A stretch of DNA of 64,000 bases, taken from the NCBI GenBank assembly GCA_014649155.1, contig BMSM01000030.1:22557-86556 (forward strand), read 5' to 3'. Positions 16,694-26,049 of this stretch are shown piece by piece; position 1 is the first letter of the stretch, and the number at the start of each line of letters is the position of its first letter. Source of the DNA: Streptomyces griseoviridis (GTDB lineage: Bacteria > Actinomycetota > Actinomycetes > Streptomycetales > Streptomycetaceae). The notes under the pieces are model-generated. The model saw only the letters and a list, made by a program, of their open reading frames with translations, was not told the origin of the DNA and ran no database searches. Both the position numbers and the translations under genes were made by a program.

Positions 16694-19458
16694 GGGGCCT
16701 CCTCGCGGTTCCCGGCGAGCGGGCGGCGGCGGTCGGTCAGGTTGAGGAGGAACCCGGCGCGGGCCGGTGCGCGCTCCGGCGGCAGATCGGTGTCGGGGAC
16801 GGCCGGAGCGATGCCGTGGACGCTCCATGCCGTGCCGCCGGACGAGGTGCGCGGGGGCTGCGTCCACTGCCATGTGCCGGTCCATCCGGAAGGACAGGGC
16901 ATGACCACCTCCGGGGGCCGGCCGGGTTCCGCGGGGGCGGCACGGGCCAGCAGGGGGCCGAGTGCGAAAGGCACCTTCAGATGGCTGAGGACCGGCCTGG
17001 CCTGGCCTTCCGGAAGCCGCAGCGTGGTGACCGGAAGGATGTCCGTGACGGCTCTGACGCCTTGCCAGGGGTCCATCAGGAGCGTCACACAGTGGTACGG
17101 CCGGACGGTGAGCGAGTCGTCGGCGGGACCCGCCCGCAGCAGCAGCGCGGGGTCCTGGCTGTCCGGGTCCCCGTCCACGACGCGGCGGATGTAGGCGGTG
17201 TCGGGCGGTACGGGCCACAGGGCCTGAGGGGCCCACAAGGTGTCGGCGGCATCACCGTCGCAGTAGGCCACCAGTCCGTCCTCCGGCAGTTCCGCGGTTC
17301 CCAGACGGACGGGCCACCGGTGGTCGGCCAGCTTGAGAGCGCCCGCCTGGCCGAAGGAGCTCTTGGCGCCCGCGGGCGGAGTGCCGTTGGTCTCCAGGCG
17401 CAGTCCGGCGCGGACCACCGCGATGGGCCGCCCGGCCAGTACGGCGGCGTTGTCGTGCTCGTACCGCGAGCGGGCGAGCGAGCTGAGCTGCTGGTCGATC
17501 AGGCTCAGCAGGTCATCGAAGTCGTCGGTCGTACGTGTGCGGGGAACGGCGAGGAAGGGGTCGAGGAGCTGGACCAGGCGCCGGGGCAGAACGGCGCGGG
17601 CCTGTGTCCAGGTCTCCGCCGGGGGACGGGGCGGCAGCGCCCGCCAGACCGTGGTGCGCACCACGTCACCCGGCCCCGAGGGCTGGTGGTGGATCTGGAC
17701 CTGCCCGAAAGCGGTACCGTCCGGGTGGTAGACGATCAGTGTGTGGTCGACACGGTTGACCAGCAGCCATCCGCACAAGGGGTTGAGGACGGGGCGGAAG
17801 GCGGACGGCGGCTGGTCGGCGTGCGGATCGAGGATGTCGAAGCGCAGCCGGGCGCCGTGGGCGATCCGGGGCGGAAGCTCCGCGACGGTGGCCCGGTCGT
17901 GCCCCCCGTGGACGTAGCCGGAGCTGAGGCGGGTGGCCGGGGAGCAGTGGATGGCCCGGATGCCGTGATTGTTCTTGCCGATGATCTCCACGCTGCGGCC
18001 GAAGGCGTCCACCAGGGTCAGCGAGAGGAATCTGACCTGTCCGGCGCGGACCGGCGTGAAGTGCTGCTGTGAGGTCTTCGTGGGCTTGGGGGCCTCGTTG
18101 CCGCTGTACGCGGCCGCTGCGCCCCTGGCCAAGTGCGCCGTCGGGGCCTGCTGCCGGAAGAAGGCGTTGACCCCGTTGAGGGTCTGGCACAGCAGGTCGC
18201 CCTCGCCCAGCAGCCGCGCCAGCTCGCGGTAGGCCCGCGCCTGCTCGGGGTCGGGTGCGTTGTCGGCGTGCTGTTCCGCCGTCCGGCTGCCGGCGTACTG
18301 CGGCAGCGGCGTGAGCAGGCTCTTGCCCGACAGCACGCCCGCGTCGCCGACGGCCGCCGTCGCTGCGTGCTTCTCGACGAGCCGGAAGCGGGTGCCGTCG
18401 AAGCTCCAGTACCGGGTGCCGTCGCGCGCGTACGCGAGCGGCTGGCACTGGAGGGTCCACTCCAGGTACAGCGGGATCCACGGCAGCGTCCAGACGCGGA
18501 TACCGCGTGCGGCCGCCTCGTCCGCACGGGTGTCGAGGTGGTCCTGGAGCGTGGTCGGCGGCGTGGCGGCCGGTCCGGCGGGGGTGAGCGCCCGGTGCAG
18601 CAGGGAGAACTCGGTGAGCACCCTGAGCATGGCGCTCCGGTTGTGCACGGGCAGCACGTCGGCACACCAGGCGCCGGGCATCGGGGATTCGGGCTTGAGG
18701 TCACCCAGCTCGTCCAGGGTGTGCTCGCCGGTACGGCATGCCAGTGCCGTGTCGCCGGTGAGGGGGTCGGTGACCTTGGTGCCCTTGAGGAGGACGACGG
18801 GATCGCTGACCTCGTGGAACTCCTGGTCCGGCGCGGCGAAGGCGCCGGACGGAACGATCGACAGGCGGTCACGGGCCTCTTGCGCCGCCCCGGTCGCCGA
18901 CGCGAGCGCCTTCTCCCAGCGTTCGCGGTGCCGCCGGCACACCGTGTCGTCGAAATCGTCGCCCGTGTAGTAGCCGTTGTCCTTGAGGCCCTTCAGCCAC
19001 CACAGTTCGAACAGATTGCGGCGGGCTTCGTCGATCCGCCGCAGCGCGGCATCGAGGTCCCGCTGAGCGTCGTTGGGGTCGTGCAGATGCCGTGGCCCCG
19101 GTGAACCGCCTGTGGCGTCGCCCCCGGTGGGGTCCGGTTCGAGGCCGCCGGTGGCGCGCTGGGACCACACGCTGCCGCCGTCCGAGCGGGAGAAGCCCCG
19201 GCGGTGCTGCTCCTCCTGGGTACGAAGATCGCCGTCGGCTTCCCCCAGGTGCTCCAGGGTGTCGTGGTGGAAGGCGTTGAGAGCGTTCAGCCAGGCCCGC
19301 TCGGGTGCGGCACCGGCGTGGGCCGCGCCGAAGCGGTTGTCGAGGGCGTACTTGGCGTCGGCCCAGGTCTGGCCGAAGCCGACGTCGATCGCCTTCGCGT
19401 TCGGCATCTGGTCGTCGTGCCCCCGGGTGTCCGGGGCGGCTGCCGTACGCCACCGCAC
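16690..19458 (-). CDS. Large unknown protein, C-terminal part of a gene interrupted by an amber codon
   Basis: This 922-residue frame opens at a GTG at 19458, but no ribosome-binding site precedes that GTG. The same frame continues without shift into the 240-residue gene upstream, with only a TAG at 19494-19492 between them. Eleven further sense codons before the GTG all end in G or C, as expected of coding DNA. The product has AIDVGFGQTWADAKYAL, a helical region near residues 125-180 (LDAALRRIDEARRNLFELWW) and a long region with YLEWTLQCQPLAYARDG and RYWSFDGTRFRLVEK. No signal peptide or enzyme motif is seen. The family is unrecognised. An internal start at the ATG at 19407 is another option. 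Confidence 0.75.
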   Translation of the reverse strand: MRWRTAAAPDTRGHDDQMPNAKAIDVGFGQTWADAKYALDNRFGAAHAGAAPERAWLNALNAFHHDTLEHLGEADGDLRTQEEQHRRGFSRSDGGSVWSQRATGGLEPDPTGGDATGGSPGPRHLHDPNDAQRDLDAALRRIDEARRNLFELWWLKGLKDNGYYTGDDFDDTVCRRHRERWEKALASATGAAQEARDRLSIVPSGAFAAPDQEFHEVSDPVVLLKGTKVTDPLTGDTALACRTGEHTLDELGDLKPESPMPGAWCADVLPVHNRSAMLRVLTEFSLLHRALTPAGPAATPPTTLQDHLDTRADEAAARGIRVWTLPWIPLYLEWTLQCQPLAYARDGTRYWSFDGTRFRLVEKHAATAAVGDAGVLSGKSLLTPLPQYAGSRTAEQHADNAPDPEQARAYRELARLLGEGDLLCQTLNGVNAFFRQQAPTAHLARGAAAAYSGNEAPKPTKTSQQHFTPVRAGQVRFLSLTLVDAFGRSVEIIGKNNHGIRAIHCSPATRLSSGYVHGGHDRATVAELPPRIAHGARLRFDILDPHADQPPSAFRPVLNPLCGWLLVNRVDHTLIVYHPDGTAFGQVQIHHQPSGPGDVVRTTVWRALPPRPPAETWTQARAVLPRRLVQLLDPFLAVPRTRTTDDFDDLLSLIDQQLSSLARSRYEHDNAAVLAGRPIAVVRAGLRLETNGTPPAGAKSSFGQAGALKLADHRWPVRLGTAELPEDGLVAYCDGDAADTLWAPQALWPVPPDTAYIRRVVDGDPDSQDPALLLRAGPADDSLTVRPYHCVTLLMDPWQGVRAVTDILPVTTLRLPEGQARPVLSHLKVPFALGPLLARAAPAEPGRPPEVVMPCPSGWTGTWQWTQPPRTSSGGTAWSVHGIAPAVPDTDLPPERAPARAGFLLNLTDRRRPLAGNREEAP

Positions 19459-19491
19459 CGCGAGCGTGGTGCCCGAGCACAGCGTGGAGCC

Positions 19492-19494
19492 CTA
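19492..19494 (-). other. In-frame TAG (amber) codon joining two parts of one apparent gene
   Basis: On the minus strand the sequence reads GTC GAC GGT TAG GGC TCC ACG CTG TGC, and both sides are in the same frame with strong GC third-position bias. A Trp (TGG) or Gln/Lys codon changed by one base would restore a single protein of about 1,174 residues. Readthrough, a real split, a mutation or a sequencing error are the alternatives. Confidence 0.75.
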
Positions 19495-20214
19495 ACCGTC
19501 GACCCTGCCCGCCTGCAGATACCAGCCCAGCCCGTGCAGCAACTGGTCCAGGGTGGCCTCCGAACCCGGCGGCGGGGTCAGGGGGTCGCCGGCGAGGTGG
19601 GAGTACCAGCCCAGGACCAGGTAGCTCAGCGTGTGGTCCTGGGTGCGGTCGATCCCGGTGAGGCGGTCGTGGAAGGAGAACACGTCCTCGTTGTAGGGCT
19701 GGTACATGCTGAAGGCGGTCAGGCCGGCCCCGAGAGCGGTCAGGAAGAGCGCTGTGTCGGGGCGCGGCTCACTCCAGGAGTCCTTGTTCTTCAGTTCGGT
19801 GTGACGGCCGATGAACGTCGCCTGCGGCTTCCCGTCGTCGCCGTACCGCAGGTAGGGACTGGTGCCGTCTTCTGCGACGTGGTCGCTCTCGACGACCCAG
19901 CCATGGGCGGTGCCCGGTGTCTCGGAGCGCCGGACGATCAGCCAGCGGTTGGGGACGGTGGGGAAGTCGGGTGTGCCGCCGGGGTCCGTGCGGCCGCGGC
20001 GCAGCGCCCCGGGCAGCCGCCAGTGGAGGTAGACGCCCTCCTTCTCCGCGTCGAAGTCCTCGTAGGTCATGTCCAGCGGATCCTGGAACCGTTCGGCTTT
20101 GGAATAGGCCGGCATCCAGCGGTGCCACAAGTTGCCCTTGCGGACGCTGCCGGAGACGGGGAGGGCGTCCACCCGGAGGGGAACCAGGATCGGCGTGGGG
20201 TGGGGGGACGTCAT
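19492..20214 (-). CDS. Unknown protein, N-terminal part of the amber-interrupted gene
   Basis: This 240-residue frame starts at the ATG at 20214, overlapping the upstream stop as ATGA, and ends at an amber codon. It contains VPLRVDALPVSG, NLWHRWMPAYSKAERF, EGVYLHWRLPGALRRG and VPNRWLIVRR, a set of motifs I associate loosely with large uncharacterised bacterial proteins but cannot name. The last residues, LLHGLGWYLQAGRVDG, look like mid-domain sequence rather than a natural C-terminus. No signal peptide or membrane segment is seen. With the downstream frame it would form one protein of about 1,174 residues. Confidence 0.75.
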   Translation of the reverse strand: MTSPHPTPILVPLRVDALPVSGSVRKGNLWHRWMPAYSKAERFQDPLDMTYEDFDAEKEGVYLHWRLPGALRRGRTDPGGTPDFPTVPNRWLIVRRSETPGTAHGWVVESDHVAEDGTSPYLRYGDDGKPQATFIGRHTELKNKDSWSEPRPDTALFLTALGAGLTAFSMYQPYNEDVFSFHDRLTGIDRTQDHTLSYLVLGWYSHLAGDPLTPPPGSEATLDQLLHGLGWYLQAGRVDG

Positions 20215-22733
20215 CGCGGATCACCGTCCTTGGTCCGGCGGGTCAGGTCGAGGGTCAGCGGAGAGCGCAGCAGTTGCAGCGCGAACTGCCCGGGGCTCAG
20301 GGTGTCCGGGAAGGTGTCGCCGTGGTGCTGCTTCTTCCTCAGCTCCGTGGACAGATCGCTCAGCAGGCCGGTGCCGTTCTTGGTCCCGCTGCCCAGGTCG
20401 AGCACTTCCCGCAGACGGCCGCCGGACACGGGTGTGCGCAGGTGGGTGTCGTCGAGCGTCAGCTTGGTGCCGAACACCTGGCCGTTGCCGGGGTCCGGTG
20501 TGCCCTTGTGGATGCTCTCGCGCACGGTGCAGCGCCTGAGGCCGATGGCCGGCCGGTCCGGGGATCCGGCCGAGCCGAAGTGGATCCCGTGGCCCGGCTC
20601 GCGGAAGGTGAGGCTGCCGGGGACCCCGGCGAACAACATCATCAGCACGTCACCGGTCATGTCCCGGCGCAGCGCCGCCGTCGTGCCGCTCGCCTCGACG
20701 ATCAGATCGGGGTAGTCGCTCAACAGCCGTGTGCTCAGCAGCAGCCCGGTGAGGGGAGTGGTGGAGACGGGCAGCGCCTGGCTGAGTCCGTCGGTGAGTT
20801 CCTCGTCCAGTGCGGTGCCGATGCCCACGCTGAGCGCGCCGTCCTGGAGGCACTTCAGCCAGTCGGCGTCCACGGTGAACAGGCGCAACCCGTCCCGGCC
20901 GAGCCCTTCGAAGCCGTCGTCGAGCGGGCCGGGGCACGACTGCGGCCGGCCTGCCGGGGGCACGGGGTCCAGGAGCATGCCGCGGTCCGGCACCAGGTAG
21001 CAGAACGGCACCCGCGGCAGCAGCGCGGGCCAGGTCAGACCGGTGCCGGCCGGCACGTACGCATCGAGGTCGTCCTCCGGCGCGGGCGGGCACAGCAGGG
21101 ACAGGTCCTGGGTGTACTCGTCGACCTCTGCGGGGACGAGGGTGCGTGCCATCCGGGTGCGGATCACCTCGCGTACCCGCGGTTCCCGCCACGCGGACAG
21201 CAGACGCCCGTGCGCCGGCCGAGCGTCCGTGGCCGGGGAGTGCGCAGCGGCGGTGGCCGCGGGGTCGTCGCCGTCATCGGTGCGGTCACCGCCGGCCAGG
21301 TGCTCCAGCAGTCCCTGCCGGAGCACGGACGCGAACCGGGCCGGCCCGGACCGGCTCTCCAGATGCCGGGCCAGGGCCTCCCGGTCGGCGCGGGGATGGA
21401 GCCGCAGGTAGGCAGCGGCTGCGCGCAGGTCCTCCCAGCCGTGCGTGCGGGCCCGGTCCACCTGCGCCGCCAGTTCGGGATCGGCCAGTGCCAACGCCCT
21501 GCCCAGCGACCAGGCGGCGGCGTAGCTGATGTCGAAGACGCCTTGCTCGTCGATGAAGATGTGGCACTGCTCCGCGCTGCGGAAGCGCCGGGCGCCTCCG
21601 CCGTCGGGCGTGGGCAGCGGCTTGGGTGTGAAGGGCGTGAGCGGGCCCCGGTACCAGGCGGGCATGACCTCGCCGGAGTGCGTCTGGTACCGCACGGGCA
21701 CGTAGCCGTGTTTCAGGCGGCCGGACGGCGGCCACGGGTCGGACGACAGGGGCGTGTCCGCGCCCGGCGTGTTCGCCTTCTTGCCGGACGCGTGCAGCAC
21801 CAGGTCCAGGCGGTGGGGGTCCTGCTCGGCGCAGCGCACCAGATCACGCAGTGTCTGCTCGAACCCCGCCCGGCTCGCGGCCGGCCGGTTGCCGAACGTC
21901 CATGCGTGCAGCGAGAACAGGCGCAGCGGCTTGTCGCCGGCGTCGGCGGGTGGGAGGCGCTTCTCCCAGCCTTCCAGGGACACCAGATGGGCGACGTACC
22001 GCCCGTCGCCGCGTGGCAGCCTGTTGCCGAGGACGACCGCGAAGGTCCCCTCCCGTAGCTCCTCCCTCCGCCCGTACCAGGGTGCCGCGCTCTTGACCGT
22101 ACGGACGATGCGGCTGTGCGCCAGGTAGCGCAGCTCCTCCAGACGAGGGGCGACTTTCGTGAACACGTCCGGCGGGACGTCGATGGTGTACCAGGCGTCC
22201 TCATCGGCGTCCCCGCCCTCGAGGTCGGGCCGCTGCACCTCCTCCCGCGCCGGGCGGGTACCGGCCGTGCGGGTGTGCCGCAGCCGCAGCCCCTCGGCCC
22301 CGGGGTCCGCGGGCAGCTCCCCGGCTGCGAAGACGAGCAGCGCCAGCCAGGGCGTGCGCGGCGTGCCGGAGTCCTCGGTGAACGGCACCGATCGCGAGCT
22401 GCTCAGGGCACGGTCCCAGGGCAGGGAGGCGCGGGACAGCGTGATGTGCGGCAGGACGCCGTGGTAGAGGCCGCTGGCGCCGTCGGGCGGGTTGACGGTG
22501 TGGACCGCGTCCGGGGGGAGGCAACGGCGGGCCGCGGTGACGGTGAAGGAATGGGTGACCGGCGTCAGCGGGTATTCCCCGGGCGCCGTGCCGGACCCGG
22601 CGTCCGCCCCGGCGGCGGGTGCCCAGCGATGAGCCAGTTCGGCCTCGTAGTCGCCCGTCTCCGCCGCCGGCAGCCGCTGGTCGCGCAGGTCCACGAGCAG
22701 CGGGGGCCTGGACTCGGTGAAGTGGTGTGCCAT
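20211..22733 (-). CDS. Large unknown protein, second gene of the 12-26 kb block
   Basis: This 840-residue protein starts at the ATG at 22733, 28 bp after the upstream stop. It begins with a short PPLLVDLRDQRLP segment, then HGVLPHITLSRASLPWDRAL and TPWLALLVF. The C-terminal third has PVSTTPLTGLLLSTRLLSDY, GDVLMMLFAGVPGSLTF, EPGHGIHFG and FALQLLRSPLTLDLTRR. A Thr/Asp/Ala-rich stretch near residue 480-510 looks like a linker between two halves. No signal, membrane segment or catalytic motif is evident. I do not recognise a named family. The motifs look structural rather than enzymatic, which is an impression only. Confidence 0.8.
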   Translation of the reverse strand: MAHHFTESRPPLLVDLRDQRLPAAETGDYEAELAHRWAPAAGADAGSGTAPGEYPLTPVTHSFTVTAARRCLPPDAVHTVNPPDGASGLYHGVLPHITLSRASLPWDRALSSSRSVPFTEDSGTPRTPWLALLVFAAGELPADPGAEGLRLRHTRTAGTRPAREEVQRPDLEGGDADEDAWYTIDVPPDVFTKVAPRLEELRYLAHSRIVRTVKSAAPWYGRREELREGTFAVVLGNRLPRGDGRYVAHLVSLEGWEKRLPPADAGDKPLRLFSLHAWTFGNRPAASRAGFEQTLRDLVRCAEQDPHRLDLVLHASGKKANTPGADTPLSSDPWPPSGRLKHGYVPVRYQTHSGEVMPAWYRGPLTPFTPKPLPTPDGGGARRFRSAEQCHIFIDEQGVFDISYAAAWSLGRALALADPELAAQVDRARTHGWEDLRAAAAYLRLHPRADREALARHLESRSGPARFASVLRQGLLEHLAGGDRTDDGDDPAATAAAHSPATDARPAHGRLLSAWREPRVREVIRTRMARTLVPAEVDEYTQDLSLLCPPAPEDDLDAYVPAGTGLTWPALLPRVPFCYLVPDRGMLLDPVPPAGRPQSCPGPLDDGFEGLGRDGLRLFTVDADWLKCLQDGALSVGIGTALDEELTDGLSQALPVSTTPLTGLLLSTRLLSDYPDLIVEASGTTAALRRDMTGDVLMMLFAGVPGSLTFREPGHGIHFGSAGSPDRPAIGLRRCTVRESIHKGTPDPGNGQVFGTKLTLDDTHLRTPVSGGRLREVLDLGSGTKNGTGLLSDLSTELRKKQHHGDTFPDTLSPGQFALQLLRSPLTLDLTRRTKDGDPR

Positions 22734-22761
22734 GGTCCTCAGCTTTCGATCGGACGGGCGG

Positions 22762-25700
22762 TCAGGCTCCGGCGGCCACCAGCGGTGGGTCGGACCACAC
22801 GTCGCGTACGAGGTCCGGCAGACCGGTCAGTTCCCTGTCGTGGTCGAAGCCCGTGATGCCGAGCGACTCCAGCTCCGCCATCAGGGCCGTACGAGCCGCG
22901 GACTTCTCCTTCAAGGAGGTGCTGACCCGCGTGCGGGTCCGACTGTCGGCGCACCGGGCCTCGGGGCCGGAGGGGGCCGTGGCAGCGGGCGGCAGGACAT
23001 CGTGGCGCTTCAGCTTGACGGGCGTCGTCGCGACGTTGGCTTCGGGAACCTCCAGCGCCGCCGGTGAGGTGCGCGGGGAGGCCACCACCCGCAGACCGGT
23101 GAGGACGTCACGCTCCATGTTCCGGTCGGTGTTCAGCGGCAGGTTGTCGCCGCTGCGCTGGAACAGCGCGGTGGGGTGGTTGGACAGCACCCGGTAGATG
23201 CGCCAGCCCTGCTCGCGCACGACATCCGCGTCCGCTGCGGGTGATCCCGCGGAAGGTGCTGTGGCGGTACGCGTGACGGTCAGCGTGTGCTCGGAGCGCA
23301 GCCCCCGTCCGGCCTTGCCCATCGGGACGAGGTCCCACGTCGCGGGATCATCGTCGATGCGCTGGTGGTCTTTGTGGTCGGGGTCGTGGGCCGGCTGCCA
23401 CTTCGCGCCGTTCACCCGCAGGGTGCTGACCGGAGCGCCGGCGTCGGTGTCGAAGACGAACCCCCCGGTGTCGTACACGGTGGATGCCGCGGGAGCGTCG
23501 TGGTCGTTCGATGAGCGGGTCCTCAGTCTGGTGGACTTCTTGTTGCCGACCTGCAACGGCGATGCGGACTGCCGCTGGAACTCCGTCCAGGAGACGGCTG
23601 GTTTGTCCGCGGGAAGGGGGTCTCCCCACGAGCCGTCGAAGTCGAGGGCCCAGGCGTGCAGCGACCACGACCCGCCCTTGTGCATCTGCCCCTGGTCGTC
23701 CTCGGCCCACCACAGTCCGATGGTCACGCCGAACTCTCCCGAGACGTTGCACTTGACGGGGCCTTTGCGCAGCGTCGCGGCCAGTCCCAGGCTCACTCCG
23801 ATGTCGCCGCGCAGCCAGAAGGGCTTCCACTCGTGCCAGATGTCGATACTGGCGCTCACCCACCACCGCCACCAGCCGCTGTCACTCGCCAGGGACAGCG
23901 CTCCGCCGAGCATCAGCGCGCGGCTGGTCCCCGCGAGGTAGCCCTCCAGCCGGTAGGTCATCCATTCGCCGATGTTCAGGATCGCGCTGATCCGCGGCAC
24001 CTTGGGGTAGTGGTCCGGCTTCTTGAACGCCGGGCTGTAGCCGCCGCAGCTCATGACGTGCTCGCCCGCGTGCTCGCCGCGCGTCCACAAGTACACGGCG
24101 GTACCGCCGGTGACCTTGCACTCGTCGTCCACGACGTAACTCTTGTCCGTCAGCTCGGTGGCGATCGCTATCTGTCCCGACGCCCGCTCGTACTGGGCCA
24201 GGACCTGCAGCTCGATGCTGAGGTACGGCTTGTGCTTCTTCTTGTCGCCTTCGGGCGCACGGGGCAGCTCCGCCGTCAGCATGCCGATCAGGGCGGCGGT
24301 GAAATCCTCTGTACCGCCCCAGTCCAACAACGCCAGAAGCCGGCCCTGAACGGCCTCTTTCACCATCACGTCGATCCCGAGCGCACCCCAGGACCGTCCC
24401 TGCTTGGGGGTGACCCACGGGTTGGGCGAGTCCGTGCCGCACAGTTTCTTCAAGATGGCATGCGGTTTCGTCTCACCGTCCACCGTGCCGCTGTCCAGAC
24501 CCACGAGGAACGGGAAGGTCCACGCCTTGTCCACGGTGGGGACGCGTACCGCGCTGTTGAACCCGCCGCCGCCCATGAAACCGTTGACGGTCACCGGAGG
24601 AAAGGTGAGTCCGAGTCCTCTGACATTGAGGAAGCCGAAGAAGGAGCTGAACGCCGGATCGTTCTTCGGTTTCACATAGGCGTAGGAGCCGGCGAGCTGG
24701 GCGTCGATCTTCGGCGTCGATACCAGTACGATGCCGTCGAACTTCCAGGAACCCTGCCGCCAGGCTCCGGTGTCGATGAGGATCGCGCCGGCGAAAGCAA
24801 TGCCGCTTCTCGTTCCGTCGTCTGCCCTCTCCTTCCTCCCTTTCGTCTCGCCGTTGACGGACAGGCCCTCCAGGGGAGGAAGGAAATGGAGCGGGTCGGC
24901 GTCCTTGTCGAACGGCAGGGTCACTCCGGCGCCGATCGCCGACACCTCGACCGGGCCCTGCTTGACCACCGTGTCCATGGTGACGCGCACCGCGGCGGGG
25001 ACGGCCACCCTCTGCAGGCTCTTCTCCGCGGGGATCTCCGGCAGATACCGGGCGGACACCTCGATCCTGCTGCCTGTGCTCACCTTGGCGTCGGTGACCG
25101 GCTCGGCCGGCGCGTCCTCCGCCGGCTCGGCGCCGCCCTCCTTCGTCTTCCGGCGCAAAGCGAAGGTGACCGGGGGGATCTTCTGCTCGCCGATCTTGCA
25201 CCCTGCCGAGACGTACAAGCCGCTGGCCCACTCACTCCCCTTGCGCCCGGTCAGCTTCGGTACCGATGCGGGCTTTTCGTTCTTGTCCGGCTCGGGGCCG
25301 TACTTCTTGATGTAATCGTTGACCTTCTTGATGGCGTCCTTGTCCAGCGGGCGTGTGACGGCGAAGAGCTGACCCCCGGTGATCTCTCCCCCGATGCGCT
25401 CGCCGATCCACGGAATCTGGCTGAGCGGACGGTTCTCGTTCTTGAGCAACAGGTCGATGAGGACCACGTATCGGCGAGCGTTTCCCCGGCCGGGACTGAT
25501 GAGCGTGGAGACGACGGTCAGGCGCAGCTGCCGCACCACCGGATCTTCCTTGCCGGGGGCGTACGGGAAGACGTCTCCTGGCTTTTCTGCCCGCAGTGTG
25601 CCGGTGAGCAGATACGTCTTCTCCCTGTCGTCCGCCGACTGCGGGCCCTTGAGGGTCGCATCCGCCACCTGGAGGGTGAACGGCGGGGGCACGGCGGATC

Positions 25701-25809
25701 CCTCGGGGAGAAGCGAGTCCAGCTTCGCCTCTCCCTTCTTGATCTTCTCCAACTTCTCTTCCGACGACGTGAGTGCCCCAGCGGCAGACCTGTCCGGCGT
25801 ATCCGTCAT
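22762..25809 (-). CDS. Large DUF6603-like protein, first gene of the 12-26 kb block
   Basis: This 1,015-residue protein starts at the ATG at 25809 behind CCGGAGGAACG, the best ribosome-binding site in the block. A charged N-terminus (SSEEKLEKIKKGEAKLDSLL) is followed by VADATLKGP and LTGTLRAEKPGDVF. The centre has FFGFLNVRGLGLTFPPV, GFMGGGGFNSAVRVP and TFPFLVGLDSGTV, then alternating strands (RLEGYLAGTSRALMLGGALSL; KPFWLRGDIGVSLGLAA), which resemble DUF6603-type repeats as I remember them. No signal peptide is seen. The strand pattern, with many Gly and Trp residues, suggests a large beta-helix or barrel. Function unknown. Confidence 0.8.
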   Translation of the reverse strand: MTDTPDRSAAGALTSSEEKLEKIKKGEAKLDSLLPEGSAVPPPFTLQVADATLKGPQSADDREKTYLLTGTLRAEKPGDVFPYAPGKEDPVVRQLRLTVVSTLISPGRGNARRYVVLIDLLLKNENRPLSQIPWIGERIGGEITGGQLFAVTRPLDKDAIKKVNDYIKKYGPEPDKNEKPASVPKLTGRKGSEWASGLYVSAGCKIGEQKIPPVTFALRRKTKEGGAEPAEDAPAEPVTDAKVSTGSRIEVSARYLPEIPAEKSLQRVAVPAAVRVTMDTVVKQGPVEVSAIGAGVTLPFDKDADPLHFLPPLEGLSVNGETKGRKERADDGTRSGIAFAGAILIDTGAWRQGSWKFDGIVLVSTPKIDAQLAGSYAYVKPKNDPAFSSFFGFLNVRGLGLTFPPVTVNGFMGGGGFNSAVRVPTVDKAWTFPFLVGLDSGTVDGETKPHAILKKLCGTDSPNPWVTPKQGRSWGALGIDVMVKEAVQGRLLALLDWGGTEDFTAALIGMLTAELPRAPEGDKKKHKPYLSIELQVLAQYERASGQIAIATELTDKSYVVDDECKVTGGTAVYLWTRGEHAGEHVMSCGGYSPAFKKPDHYPKVPRISAILNIGEWMTYRLEGYLAGTSRALMLGGALSLASDSGWWRWWVSASIDIWHEWKPFWLRGDIGVSLGLAATLRKGPVKCNVSGEFGVTIGLWWAEDDQGQMHKGGSWSLHAWALDFDGSWGDPLPADKPAVSWTEFQRQSASPLQVGNKKSTRLRTRSSNDHDAPAASTVYDTGGFVFDTDAGAPVSTLRVNGAKWQPAHDPDHKDHQRIDDDPATWDLVPMGKAGRGLRSEHTLTVTRTATAPSAGSPAADADVVREQGWRIYRVLSNHPTALFQRSGDNLPLNTDRNMERDVLTGLRVVASPRTSPAALEVPEANVATTPVKLKRHDVLPPAATAPSGPEARCADSRTRTRVSTSLKEKSAARTALMAELESLGITGFDHDRELTGLPDLVRDVWSDPPLVAAGA

Positions 25810-26049
25810 CGTTCCTCCGGCGGCAGAAAGTCATGGTGTGCGACAGCGGCCGGCTGGGCCGGCGGGGCGCGCCGGTTCCGCAGGGGGATGGAGGCGGCTG
25901 ATCGTGATGGCCGCGTCCAGCACGGCCCTCGTCCCTCTCGGCGCAGCACGCGGGCGCGGTGGAGGAGGGCTGTATGCCGCTGATTCCATGCTGGGACGGA
26001 TCCATGGCCGCCGCATCTCGGCGTGTCCGGCCCAGCGGTGACGCCGCCC

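Noticed and set aside
12035..25809. Contractile injection system or prophage tail
   Set aside because: No sheath, tube, baseplate, tape-measure, AAA ATPase or terminase-like protein is recognisable, so naming it so would be a guess.
19917..25983. Long plus-strand open frames opposite the unknown block
   Set aside because: They lack ribosome-binding sites and domains and are typical GC-rich antisense shadows; the minus-strand chain has coherent overlaps and motifs.
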